The notes beneath the pieces were generated by a model that was not told the DNA's origin, made no database searches, and saw only the letters and a list, made by a program, of their open reading frames with translations. A stretch of DNA of 64,000 nucleotides from Planctomycetota bacterium (GTDB taxonomy: Bacteria; Planctomycetota; UBA1135; UBA2386), in contig JAJFFD010000129.1 of NCBI GenBank assembly GCA_021776805.1, forward strand, positions 1-64,000. Reading direction: 5' to 3'. This document shows positions 10,101 through 19,400 of this stretch, piece after piece. The stretch's first letter is position 1; each line of letters starts with the position of its first letter. Both the position numbers and the translations under genes were made by a program.

Positions 10101-10732
10101 TTCCCGAGGGCAGTCTCGATTCGCATGGCCAGCCGGCGATCCGCCGCCGCCCGCCCGAGCCGACGCGCCAGACGACCGAACTCCTTGTCGCCCGATCTTC
10201 GATGAATACTGGCAAAGACCGACTGCTCCTCTTCGAGCAGGCAGACCTTGTGCTCGAGACTCAGATCCTCCTCTTCTGTGGCCAGCGAGGCATAGCGCTC
10301 CCGCGATTCTTCTCGCAGCTCCGGGGAAATATGATCGATGGCTGCGATCCGCAACTCGAGGACCTGCTGGACGGCGATAGCCTCGGTCTGCATGCCTTCC
10401 TCGAGAAAAGCTGCACGCAGATCAGCAAGCTCGAAGAGTGCGCTACCCTCCTCGCAGCTTCGCAGTCGCGCGAACTCGGCCGCCAAGAAGCTGCGCCTTG
10501 CGAGCATGACCCGCTCCCTGAACTTCTTGCCGTAGGCCGGGTCCTTGGCCATGCGCCTGAGGAATCGCAGCTCGAGTCGTTCCAGGTCCCGCGCGGACCC
10601 GTTCTTCCCCGTGAGCTGCTCTCTCTCCCAACGGAGCGCTTCCGCTAGATCGAGAGGTTCGCGGCTCAGATTGAGCAGCAGATCCTTCAGAATCTGCAGG
10701 CGGTCATCCTGTTCGACGGGAGGTTGGCTCAC
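7097..10732 (-). CDS. Giant membrane protein with an Ion_trans-type voltage-sensor-like domain lacking a pore
   Basis: 1211 residues. The N-terminal ~205 are soluble, charged and helical. Residues ~219-345 look like the S1-S4 half of an ion-transport domain: S1 at ~219-237, S2 ~251-270 with the conserved Glu (E262) and Lys (K266), S3 ~278-297 with Asp in NALTDLLPAIP (D284), and an S4-like stretch ~305-345 with repeated Arg (309, 312, 315, 321, 327, 331, 334). No S5-pore-S6 or selectivity filter follows. Instead there is a soluble region, two more membrane segments at ~545-600, and ~600 residues of basic soluble sequence that I do not recognise. I infer a membrane sensor or scaffold rather than a channel. 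The gene is co-directional and overlapping with the glycosyltransferase at 5772. Confidence 0.8.
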   Translation of the reverse strand: MSQPPVEQDDRLQILKDLLLNLSREPLDLAEALRWEREQLTGKNGSARDLERLELRFLRRMAKDPAYGKKFRERVMLARRSFLAAEFARLRSCEEGSALFELADLRAAFLEEGMQTEAIAVQQVLELRIAAIDHISPELREESRERYASLATEEEDLSLEHKVCLLEEEQSVFASIHRRSGDKEFGRLARRLGRAAADRRLAMRIETALGKRGASVLENLSLGLLVVVFALLAVEASLPEEHPAIPYLQVFDASICLFFIIEFLFKLLLAPARGSWFLRNALTDLLPAIPAALWFLQPTGVEANTVWLRMLRFMRITWFARYVAAMRPALRMLRLGLFLVKGMDSLVRRFSPFLNRNFVFFEKEVLPLAAAEVENERSVLFQALRREHILLAALPVSEGTAALEERARALAESLRADPLSPEPEFRRKSVTASRDIPVEHAIEFLHRLHPEELGAWISRSDILSIDRLVRVINAPIVRSLPIIRRLRSKHQSETEEERVVDFGKRVAMLFENWRERALFFADMHGIVTGPQVLDRVASTMVLATKRPAFRLILFGMGFLLIQAILGSDNAFGIWLGRFVGTPLMVVGSICLILLGLGWWLKRLAGEASDAFKLTSEAHFIGLLELMKRRHQDMDLEFLGKRVFRWDLESWEAAGFLTDSVRTARTGRRNEAVKAAPELRDEIERVSLLYLHFLDGAILHESDIKTNQQLLANLSLENIRNGHLGFTRKDRKRLRSLSLAEGSIFRGPYVWFRFITESVAVETAKLITDYNRHCFTVSQRQVASKPQRKAFAAWLRERRRQGTGRLGGVDAPGAGPLYMTTEFNALDFLTADPEREEHLSRIFGRSVLRLVKQDRQRMIREIFGTKPLHELPASKRTVNFYTFYQSRLSGGRAVLMPLYVVKSFFKSIGAMVGKTVAIAREIMDPEKAALTADRGRASFAVALRKIHRMKASTLMEAIRLRVAFDPAYCGSPPGWSTELPMDATPELEKDMDFLMLRQRDRQELRELAAVNRSRVEELHGLIHRHPEFVNLEDGDDLRRRGERAVTIAYVSDRLDLRHLFRAERWLEVTLPEMESMELDMPSCILRRSLLAICRGFTRHPIDRWLLAHLGDRKISRRGRGNLKRAWHLGSHDVNATVRVWSRLDPGRSPSAEAVMRARQIYLTRDDISRELAALRTVQSLSVLDVRNYRRLVFELGGYAEDGEDPELAEALP

Positions 10733-10757
10733 TTCTGCCTGGAACCATAACAGTCAC

Positions 10758-12476
10758 TCAAGGTCGCAAGAAGCTTAGACAGCGCGGCAAGGCATCCTCA
10801 GCGGCGACCTCTTCCTTGTCCCCGGCCTTTCTCTGGATGAACTCCACCACCCGATCATCGGCCTTACGGCCGACGGTGACCTGGAGGGGGAAGCCAAGGA
10901 GCTCCAAGTCCTTGAACTTGCTTCCCGGGCTCATCTTCCGGTCGTCCAAACAGGCGTCGATGCCCGCCTCGAGAAGGGACTCGTAGATCTCGCCGGCGAG
11001 GCTCACCTGAGCCTCGCGCTTCACATCGACGATCGCCACGACGACCTCAAAGGGCGCGATCGGCGCGGGCCAAATGATGCCCCTCGCATCGTGATTCTGC
11101 TCGACAGCGGCGGCAGCAGTCCGACTGACTCCGATCCCGTAGCAACCCATGGTGAAGGGCGTTGGCTTGCCATCTCTACCCATGAAGGTCGCCTCCATGG
11201 CCTTGGAGTACTTGGTCCCCAACTTGAAAATGTGACCGACTTCAATCCCTCGCGTTTCGGTCAAGGCTGCGGAGCAATCAGGGCAGGCCTCGCCCGCTTT
11301 CGCCATGCGCAGGTCATGAAACTCGGGATCAGGGCAATCACGACCCAAGTTGACGTTGAGCTTGTGAAACCCGGACTTGTTGCAACCGGTTAGTAGATTG
11401 CTCTGCTTCTCGAGGCTGCGATCGGCGAACAGCTTGACCTTCTCGGGCAATCCGTTCGGCCCTGCAAAGCCAAGCTCGGCCGAAGTCAGCGCCTTGACCT
11501 GCTCTTCATCGGCCATCTTCACGGCAAGACAATCGACTGCGTTGCAGAGTTTGACCTCGTTGATATCGAGATCCCCGCGCATCAGCACGGCTACGAATTC
11601 TTCGCTCTCAGCGTGAACCGCCTGATAGAGAACGGTCTTGGCCATTCGCGATGCCGGCATGTCAAAAAACTCGACTAGCTGCTCGACTGTGCGCACATCG
11701 GGGGTGGCATGCTCCTCAGCCTCCAGAGGCTCACCAGCATCTACCAGCTCGATCGCGGACTCTGCCTTCTCGACATTCGCTGCATAGCCGCAACCAGCAC
11801 AAGTGATGATGGCATCCTCGCCCGTATCCGCGAGGACCATGAACTCCTCGCTACCACTGCCGCCAATCGCTCCAGCATCAGCCTGCACGGCGCTGAACTC
11901 GAGGCCGCAGCGCGCAAAGATGCGTCGATAGGCTGCCGCCATCTTCTCGTAGGAAATGTCCAAACCCTCCTGCGCCTCGTCGAATGAGTACGCATCCATC
12001 ATGATGAACTCGCGCCCACGCATGATGCCGAAGCGTGGACGGATCTCATCGCGGAACTTGTCCTGGATCTGGTAGAGGTTGACCGGCAGCTGCTTATAGC
12101 TGCTGATCATTGCGTCGGCGAAGGCAGTCACCACTTCCTCGTGAGTGGGCCCCAGGCAGAGGTCCGTTGCCCGCCTATCCTGGAGGGCAAACATGATGCC
12201 GTCGGTGACGTAGCGATCCCATCGACCGGAGGACTTCCAAAGCTCCTTCGGCTGCAGAATAGGCATCATCATCTCCTGCCCTCCGCCGCGGTCGATTTCC
12301 TCACGGACGATCTGGCTGATCTTCTTCAGACACCGCCACATCAAAGGTGAGTAGGTGTAGATCCCCGAGGCCGTCTTGAACACGAAGCCAGCCCTGGCAA
12401 GGAGACGATGGCTAGGAACTTCCGCGTCCGCAGGGTCCTCGCGAAGAGTCGTGATGAGTAGCTCGCTGAAGCGCAT
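10758..12476 (-). CDS. proS: Prolyl-tRNA synthetase (bacterial type)
   Basis: Charges tRNA-Pro with proline in the cytoplasm. The 572 residues match the bacterial ProRS layout. Class II motif 1 region (ASGIYTYSPLMWR) is near residue 37. GPTHEEVV and the motif 2 FRDEIRPRFGIMRGREFIMMDAYSF-type segment are near 110-170. The editing (INS) domain is at about 225-390, and motif 3 (GIGVSRTAAAAVEQ) is near 445, followed by the anticodon-binding domain with VDVKREAQVSLAGEIYESL. ATG 12476 gives the canonical MRFSELLITTLREDP N-terminus. It is upstream of, and in the same direction as, the voltage-sensor-like gene but 25 bases apart with no evident functional link. Confidence 0.97.
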   Translation of the reverse strand: MRFSELLITTLREDPADAEVPSHRLLARAGFVFKTASGIYTYSPLMWRCLKKISQIVREEIDRGGGQEMMMPILQPKELWKSSGRWDRYVTDGIMFALQDRRATDLCLGPTHEEVVTAFADAMISSYKQLPVNLYQIQDKFRDEIRPRFGIMRGREFIMMDAYSFDEAQEGLDISYEKMAAAYRRIFARCGLEFSAVQADAGAIGGSGSEEFMVLADTGEDAIITCAGCGYAANVEKAESAIELVDAGEPLEAEEHATPDVRTVEQLVEFFDMPASRMAKTVLYQAVHAESEEFVAVLMRGDLDINEVKLCNAVDCLAVKMADEEQVKALTSAELGFAGPNGLPEKVKLFADRSLEKQSNLLTGCNKSGFHKLNVNLGRDCPDPEFHDLRMAKAGEACPDCSAALTETRGIEVGHIFKLGTKYSKAMEATFMGRDGKPTPFTMGCYGIGVSRTAAAAVEQNHDARGIIWPAPIAPFEVVVAIVDVKREAQVSLAGEIYESLLEAGIDACLDDRKMSPGSKFKDLELLGFPLQVTVGRKADDRVVEFIQRKAGDKEEVAAEDALPRCLSFLRP

Positions 12477-12518
12477 TGCCGGCGAGCGTAGCGAATGAGC
12501 TGGCCGGATTCGATTTTC

Positions 12519-13286
12519 TTACCGGAAGGGCTTCAACAGATCCGTCACCTGGCTGAGCCCACGCCCGGAGCGAGATCCGTGCCAGCAGAAGTCTTTCCCG
12601 TCGACGAGCAGAACCGGCACAGACTTGCCGAAATACTGGCTACGCAGCAACTCACGGCGATGCCCGAGCGTGAACAAGAATGGCTCCGAGGGCAGGAGAA
12701 CCAGATCTATCTCCAAACCGGGGATCGCCTGCTCAGCAACTACGGGATACCTCGCCTCGCGGTTGGCGCAGACATTCACAGCACCAGCACGGGTCAAGAC
12801 GTCATGCACATAGGTGTTGCGGTTCACTCCGATCCAAGGCTGCTTCCAAATCGGATAGAAGACCCGAACTCCATCCAAGTCGAGTCCTTCGACCTCGCTG
12901 CGGGTCATCAAGGCCTCGATCTCCAGCAGGACGGCCTCGGCCTCTTCCTCCACATCGAGCAGCTTGCCCAGATCTCGCACGACCGCCGCCGCATCCGGGA
13001 CATTGCAGGGCATGCTGGCATGCACCGCGAAACGGTTCTCGAACCAGGCGATGTCTTCCCCTCGATTCTCCTCACGGTTCACCAGGATCAAATCCGGGTT
13101 CAGGCTCGCAATCTTCTCGCGATCCGGATTCTTGGTTCCACCAACGCGCGGAATGAAGCGCAAGATCTCCTCTGGCTCCGCGCAGTACCGACTAACGGCT
13201 ACGAGCCGGCATCCGACACCGAGATCGCAGACTGTCTCGGTGAGGCTCGGAACGAGGGATACGACTCGCCTAACGGCTTCGTCCAT
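12519..13286 (-). CDS. BtuF-like helical-backbone metal/cobalamin-binding protein
   Basis: About 255 residues of the periplasmic-binding fold used for cobalamin or ferric siderophores (RVVSLVPSLTETVCDLG, VGGTKNPDREKIASLNPDLILVN, and a C-terminal lobe with PGLEIDLVLLPSEPFLF). There is no signal peptide or lipobox from the ATG at 13286. This matches the cytoplasm-predicted 'cobalamin-binding protein' subgroup found without ABC permease genes. The frame stays open to 13373, but the added residues have no family similarity. No transporter genes lie next to it. The ligand is inferred from family only. Confidence 0.82.
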   Translation of the reverse strand: MDEAVRRVVSLVPSLTETVCDLGVGCRLVAVSRYCAEPEEILRFIPRVGGTKNPDREKIASLNPDLILVNREENRGEDIAWFENRFAVHASMPCNVPDAAAVVRDLGKLLDVEEEAEAVLLEIEALMTRSEVEGLDLDGVRVFYPIWKQPWIGVNRNTYVHDVLTRAGAVNVCANREARYPVVAEQAIPGLEIDLVLLPSEPFLFTLGHRRELLRSQYFGKSVPVLLVDGKDFCWHGSRSGRGLSQVTDLLKPFR

Positions 13287-13431
13287 CGGGGAGAGAGGCG
13301 GGGTGGAGAGAGGTGTGGTGGTGTTGGGGTTCGAGCAGAACTCCGCCCAGACAATACACAAGTTTTCCACCACAACACCCCCATCAAGAGGCTCTGAATC
13401 GTGGTCTCGAGACGTCCTTGTTATGGACGCT

Positions 13432-14340
13432 TCACGCTTGCTCTAAGGGAAGCTCCGCAAATTCGGCGACCTCTACCTTTCGAATCTTTCCCCAAGCATC
13501 GACCCAAACCTCATCGACGACTTGCAGCTCTCCGGACGCGACGGACATGCGCAAGAAGTGGCGAACAGTAGCACCAGTCTCCGTGCGACGAATGCGCGGC
13601 ACCACTGCTGGGTTGATAAACGCAGTGCCGTTCTGTCGCACAAAGCGCTTCCGAACTTGGCCTCGCGGATGCTTGAGTCGATCGTGCATGTGCCCGGCAA
13701 CGACAGCGATCACCCGTCGGCCCCGCCTTGCAATCTCCGTCAAAGCGATGGCGAGATCCTCGTCTCCGAAGTCGCCCCTCGGATTGCGTCCGAAGTCCTT
13801 GCCATAGATGTCCCCCGGCTCAGCACCAAGACCACTCGGACCATTGTGCGCCAGGATGATCAGGTCCTCGAACTTGGCCTGCATGGCAGCAGCAACGATC
13901 TTCTCCGCCGATTGGCGAATGTCCGTGACACCGTAGAACTCCTCGTAGACCTCCGGGCTCCGCATATCGCGGCCACCCCAGGAGAAGGGTCGTCCACCGA
14001 TCAGAGAGAGCGAAGCCTCGGGCAGGTCACGAGTGCCGTAAGCAACATGGTCATCACCGAGAAGAGCGAGACTCTCCCGAAGATTGTCCGTCGGCATCTT
14101 TTCTGAGAAGCTCCGCCAGGCATCGTGATTACCGAGGATGACCGCCTTCGCACACTTCAAGCTGGCGATCTTGCGGGTCATCTCCACATCCTCATCACCG
14201 AGATCACCAACGATAAGGGCTAGATCCTGGTCACCCTTCTCGAGGAAGAGCCGATCCTCCTGCCGCCAGTTCGCATGGATATCACCCACGACGACAAATG
14301 AGGCTGCTGCGGCTGCAGGCTGGGTCTGTTCCTGGGGCAT
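13432..14340 (-). CDS. Calcineurin-like metallophosphoesterase (TIGR04168-like)
   Basis: 302 residues with all five metallophosphoesterase blocks in order: GDIHANW (~19-25), GDLGDEDVE (~47-55), GNHDAW (~71-76), AHNGPSGLG (~142-150) and GHMHDRLK (~198-205). These give the Asp, His and Asn ligands for a two-metal phosphoesterase centre. The spacing and the segment VGDLGDEDVEMTRKIASL resemble a family common in cyanobacteria and plants whose substrate is not known. No signal peptide beyond an Ala-rich N-terminus, so probably cytoplasmic. It lies between the BtuF-like gene and the sigma-54 activator, in the same direction as both. Confidence 0.9.
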   Translation of the reverse strand: MPQEQTQPAAAAASFVVVGDIHANWRQEDRLFLEKGDQDLALIVGDLGDEDVEMTRKIASLKCAKAVILGNHDAWRSFSEKMPTDNLRESLALLGDDHVAYGTRDLPEASLSLIGGRPFSWGGRDMRSPEVYEEFYGVTDIRQSAEKIVAAAMQAKFEDLIILAHNGPSGLGAEPGDIYGKDFGRNPRGDFGDEDLAIALTEIARRGRRVIAVVAGHMHDRLKHPRGQVRKRFVRQNGTAFINPAVVPRIRRTETGATVRHFLRMSVASGELQVVDEVWVDAWGKIRKVEVAEFAELPLEQA

Positions 14341-14401
14341 TGCGAGGTCCGTGCGAGAGACAGCGAGGATCCTGGGCCGGGGTAAAGCCCAGATGCCTGG
14401 G

Positions 14402-16258
14402 CTAGTTCTTACCGCCGGGCTTCTCTAGCAGGCCCGATTTCACGAGTTTCTCTCTATAGGTGGTTCGGGGCACACCGAATAGCTGAGCAGCCTTGGTCAG
14501 ATTGCCACTCGACCTCTCCAGGGTCTCGCGCAAGGCAGCCAGTTCCTGAGCCTCCAAGCGATCCTTCCAGGGCAGCTCCGAATCCACGCCCTGTCGACTT
14601 GCGAAAGACCCGGCTTCCATCACCGGACTCGGATCCAGGTGACTTACCCGGATGGGGGCGCCCCCAGCTCGGAGAGCGGCACCCTTCATGACGTGACGCA
14701 ACTCACGGATGTTGCCCCGCCATGTGCGCTGCTGCAGATTATCGAGGGTCTCTGTCGCCAATTCGGGCACATTGGCGAAGCCGAGCTCCCGGGCTGCCTC
14801 CTCGAGGAAGCGGCCACAGAGCATGAGTATGTCCTCCTTCCGATCACGCAGGGAGGGCAAGCGCAGCTCGAGCTCGCGCAGCCGGTAGTACAAATCTTCC
14901 CGGAAGCGTCGCTCGGCAGTCATCTGCTCCAGGTCCTGATGAGTCGCGGCGAGAATGCGCACGTCGACTCGAGTCTGGCGACGGGAACCAACCGGCGTGA
15001 CCACTCGGTCCTGCAGGACCCTGAGGATTTTTGCCTGGAGATCCAAAGCCATGTCACCAATCTCATCGAGGAAGATTGTCCCGCCATGAGCCTCCTCGAA
15101 ATGCCCCGGTCGTGATTCGGTGGCACCGGTGAAGGCACCCTTCTCATGACCGAAGAGCATGCTCTCCATGAGCTGGCCCGGGATCGCCGCGCAATTCACG
15201 GGCACGAAGGGGCCACCCTTGCGTCGCGAGAGATCATGCAGGGCGCGGGCGATGACTTCCTTGCCCGATCCGGTTTCACCTCTCAGCAGCAGCGTGTAGT
15301 CGGTGGGAGCATAGAGCTTGATCCTCTCCACCAGATCACGGCATGAAGGACTCGAAGTCTTGAGTGCGGGATGCTCGGCAGCAGCACCGGCAGGTTCGAC
15401 CTTGATCAAGTCCGTAACCAGGTCTCGGTTGCCAAGGGCCGAGGCCAGCATCCGACCGATGAAGGCCACTCGCTGCAGATCCTCTGCACCGAGCACCGCA
15501 CCGTCACGAACGCAGTCCGCATAGAGCACACCGAGGTTGCGGCCATATGCCATCAATGGCAGTGCGATGGTCGAGCTGATTCCCTCGCGACGAATGGACA
15601 GAAACTGGGACGCAACCGGGTCAGCACTCGCCACCGGCACATGCAGCACCCGGCCAGTCTCGAGCACCCGATTGATCAAACTGTTGCTGACCCGAAATGG
15701 CGTCTCGTCGCCTTCACCGGAAAGGAAGTAGGCTCGCCGTTCACCTTCGCATTCTTCGCTGCGAAGCAGATGCGCGCGGTCCGCATCACTGGCCTGGAGC
15801 ACTGCCTCGAGGGCGGTGCGGATCATGCGCTGCGAATCGGAGAGACCTTCGAGGTGATCCGCAACCTCCATGAAGGTCTGGTACCAAGTGCCGACCGGCG
15901 CCCCCGGATCCCGCATGGAATCGAGATCGAGATCTTCACCATCCCCGGCCTGAACCCCGACGGAGAGGCATCGCAGCTTCACCAGTGCCGGCCCGACATT
16001 GAGAATGTCGCCGCCGATGATGGTCTGGAATCGGGTTCCGAGGTTGCCACTGGCAGAGCGCACGGGAAATGGGAGACCGGGTTCGATGCGGGCCGTGAGC
16101 TGGTCCTCCTCGAGCCGCACCTCGAGCACCCGCCCCTGGCAATCCGGAATGTCGAGGCCGACCGCGCAGGATTCATCCCCGCCCAGCCAGAAGGAATCCT
16201 GCTCGAGAGTCTGCTCACGGAACCCGCCACGATCGGTGATCTCCAGGTGAATGGCCAT
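14402..16258 (-). CDS. FHA-GAF-AAA+ sigma-54-dependent transcriptional activator
   Basis: A 618-residue enhancer-binding protein. The first ~95 residues have the shape of an FHA domain (phospho-Thr reader; FWLGGDESCAVGLDI, then IGGDILNVGPALVKL). About 125-285 is a GAF domain (GRVLHVPVASADP, GVLYADCVRDG). About 300-540 is the AAA+ core with Walker A GETGSGKE (~324), the sigma-54-contacting GAFTGA loop (~372) and Walker B TIFLDEIGDM. The C-terminus has a Fis-type helix-turn-helix (LTKAAQLFGVPRTTYREKL). It is divergent from the Ser/Thr kinase gene at 16482. An FHA input next to a kinase suggests the kinase or its targets control activity, with transcription started from sigma-54 promoters. Confidence 0.93.
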   Translation of the reverse strand: MAIHLEITDRGGFREQTLEQDSFWLGGDESCAVGLDIPDCQGRVLEVRLEEDQLTARIEPGLPFPVRSASGNLGTRFQTIIGGDILNVGPALVKLRCLSVGVQAGDGEDLDLDSMRDPGAPVGTWYQTFMEVADHLEGLSDSQRMIRTALEAVLQASDADRAHLLRSEECEGERRAYFLSGEGDETPFRVSNSLINRVLETGRVLHVPVASADPVASQFLSIRREGISSTIALPLMAYGRNLGVLYADCVRDGAVLGAEDLQRVAFIGRMLASALGNRDLVTDLIKVEPAGAAAEHPALKTSSPSCRDLVERIKLYAPTDYTLLLRGETGSGKEVIARALHDLSRRKGGPFVPVNCAAIPGQLMESMLFGHEKGAFTGATESRPGHFEEAHGGTIFLDEIGDMALDLQAKILRVLQDRVVTPVGSRRQTRVDVRILAATHQDLEQMTAERRFREDLYYRLRELELRLPSLRDRKEDILMLCGRFLEEAARELGFANVPELATETLDNLQQRTWRGNIRELRHVMKGAALRAGGAPIRVSHLDPSPVMEAGSFASRQGVDSELPWKDRLEAQELAALRETLERSSGNLTKAAQLFGVPRTTYREKLVKSGLLEKPGGKN

Positions 16259-16481
16259 GGTGTCGAATTCTCGCCGTTTTGGCTCAGCTCGAACAGAGGC
16301 AATTCGTCGAGATTCCGTCGATTCAGGCCCAAGCGCTCCTTCGAGATCCCCAGGCCGACCCAGCCGCAGACCTATAAGCTGCTAGAATTCCAAGGCTTAG
16401 CAAGCCCTCGCTGATCCCCATAGAGGCTCTTGCATCAGCCTCCCGGCTTCTAAAATGGCCCCCGCCCTTCCTCGGCCTGCA

Positions 16482-19400
16482 ATGACTTCAAACCCTGCCG
16501 CGAGCACCTGGCTGGTCGCATGCTCCCCGGAGAGGACTCTCCTTGCGCGCAGGGAACCGGGCACAGGCTCCGAATCCCGGGTCACCCTGATCAAGCTTTT
16601 CGAGCAAGGATCCCTGGCCTCGGCAGAACGTGAGTACGCCTTTGCCAGCCTCTTGCCAGCGGCGGGCTTCGCCCGCTACCGCGAAGTCAAACGCGATCCG
16701 AGCAGTGGCAAGCCGTCCCTGGTCATGGACTTTTATGCGGGCAGCGACCTTCACGCCTTGGTCCAGGCGAAGGGGCCGCTCAGCGTTCAAGAAGCACTCT
16801 GGCTCGGGAGTCAACTCGCAGATCGCCTACTCGAGCTGGGCAAGTCCAGAGGAGCCCAGGCACCGAAGGGCATCGTCCACCGGGACATCAAGCCCGGCAA
16901 TGTCCTGTTGCACGGCAACACGGACTCGGTGCAGGATTGCCAGGTCATCATCTTGGACTTGGAGCACGCCCTCGCCATCGGCTCCGGCAGCTCCCATCCA
17001 CAGCAAGGAGTTTTCAGTGGCGGCAGCCCTGGATATTCACCGGCGGAGGCCTATTTCGGTGCCAGCCCAGATGCGAGCTTTGACGTCTTCGGGCTGGCCG
17101 CCACTCTGCAATTCACCCTGACCGGTCACGCCGCTTTTCGCGGTGCGGATGCAGCGGAGATCGGCAGCGCGGTGCAGGGAGGTGAGCACGACGAAGCTTC
17201 ACTCGCCGGGATCCCCGAAGACTTCCGCGCGCTCCTGCGGGCCTGCCTGAGTCCACATTCAGAAGAGCGGCCAAGTGCGCAGACCCTGCGTGATCGCCTG
17301 CAGGAGCTCTCGAGCAGCCGCTCGCGGACGCAACTGCAAGGGGACAGGGCCCTGATCAGCATTCGCCGCGGAACTCCTGCGGAAGCAGATGCGCTGCTGG
17401 ATGCGATTCCCCAGGAGGAGCGCGATGAACGTTGGCAGGAACTCTCGGAACTCAGCAGCGAGATTGCGGCCTATCTTGGCTCACAACCCTTGCCCTTGGC
17501 CCCTGCAGCGGGCTCACCCGGACTTGCCCTCGCCGCCGAAATCCTGCCGCGCGCGGAATTCCTGACCGAATTCCTCGCGCGAGTTCCAGGGCATGAGGAA
17601 GCCATCGAGCTAGCCCGCGAAGTTCTCCAGGACAGCGCCAGCCTGCTCATGCAAGTCCCTGAACTGACCAAGAAGAGCAAGCAACGCGGAGACTTTGCCG
17701 GCGCCCTTAAACTGGTGGACTCGAGCCTGCAAGTCCTGACCAAGGTCGACAGCCTGGGTCGTATCCCGGTCTCAGCCACGGCGGATCAGGGCGCACCCCC
17801 GCCGCTCAAGGATCCAATCCGATTCCTATGCTCCACAAAGAAGGATCTCGAGCTCGCGGCGAGTCAGCATGAGAAACTCTACGAGGGACTCCTTGCCGCA
17901 GAAGCGGATCTGGATCTGAGCAGGGCCGAGCAGGTACTGGGGAGCTTTGCTCGCGTGTACGGCGGCGCCAGCGATCTGGTAGCAGACCTCAAAGATCGCG
18001 TGCATCGCCTCGACTTCTACCTCGCGCGCATGGCTCGGCTAAAGACATGCCTCGAAGCACTCGGCGAGCAACTCCAAAGTACTGGCCTCGATGTGGATCT
18101 GGCACCACTCGAGGACTTTCTCGATATCTGCGCTCGACACATGCCGAGCGAAGGTCTCTGGCAGTCCAATCAGGAGTCGGAGAGTCTGCTTCGACTGCAG
18201 CGCTATGTTGCCGAACTTGTAGGCGAGTACCCGCACGTACATGCCAAGATTGGGCCGGCAGAGGAGGTGCTCGCTCGAGCCCTGGGAGGAATCACCGATC
18301 AGGCCTGGGATCTGATTCAGGATGCGGATGCGAAGCTCTCCGCCCCACCGATCCCGATCCGACCACTGCAAGCCATACTCAATCAACTCGACCATCTTCG
18401 CGTCGCGGAGATGCTCATAGACCGCCCAGAGCGAACCCGCCTGGCATTACTCGATCACCTCGAGGACTTGCGTATGCGCCTCGACCATGCCAGGGCTGCC
18501 CGTGATCGCATTACTCGCGGCGCCCAAGCCGCCATGGAAGAGGGCCATCTCACCACCGCCCTCTATGAGATTTCACGCGCTGTCGACCGCTTCGACGACA
18601 AGGACTCGGAGCGCCCCTCGGAAGGATCCCCCCTCGCCCTGCAGTTTGCCGAGGCCAAGCGAAGGAAGGAAGAGATCGAGGCGGCACAGCGCAAGAACCA
18701 CCAGCTAGCCAACAGAAACGCTGAGCTCAAGGGCTCGAAGGAAGTCAGCGAGGTTGAGATCTTCGCCCTCCTGCAGGAGCGCGAAGGCGTTCTCCAGTTT
18801 CTATGCAGCAGCCTCGGCAGAGAGCAATCGGAACTCTACGCACAAGACCTGCAACTGGTGCAACTCGAACTGATGCAGGCGCACGCAAGCCGTGGCGAGC
18901 AACTGGTCACCTCAGCCCAGAACGCCAAGCAACGCATGGTGATCGCCGAGCAGACTCTCAACTCTCTACATCGTCGAGTCCCCGATGCGGGCTCGGGTGT
19001 CGCAGTGCTCGAACAAGCCCAAGCCCTCATCAAGACCTGGGAAAATACGCACATGCAGGCATCGGGCGAACTCAGTGACGAAGTCGCTGGCCGGCGCGCC
19101 GAAGCACTCTCGGCACGGACTCAACGCAGTCGTTTGCTGACCGGGGCAACGGCAACCATCGCCACGCTCGCCCTCTGCTTTCTCTTCTTTCAGTTCTTCT
19201 GGGCAAGCAACGGCAACGCAGTGGAAGGATTGACTGTCCAATCCGAGGAATTCCGAGACCTGATCGGAGAGCTCGACGCCGACCAGGTTGGCGCCGCTTG
19301 GGCAGAGAGATTCACCAGGGCAACCATCCGCTTCGCCGCAGCGATCGACAAGGCACCCACGGAGTCACGGGCAAAGTGGTTGCGACTCGGCAGGGAATTG

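Noticed and set aside
15371-16414. Long plus-strand open frame (347 codons)
   Set aside because: It is antisense to the FHA-GAF-sigma54 activator, whose motifs are unambiguous; the translation has no family similarity.
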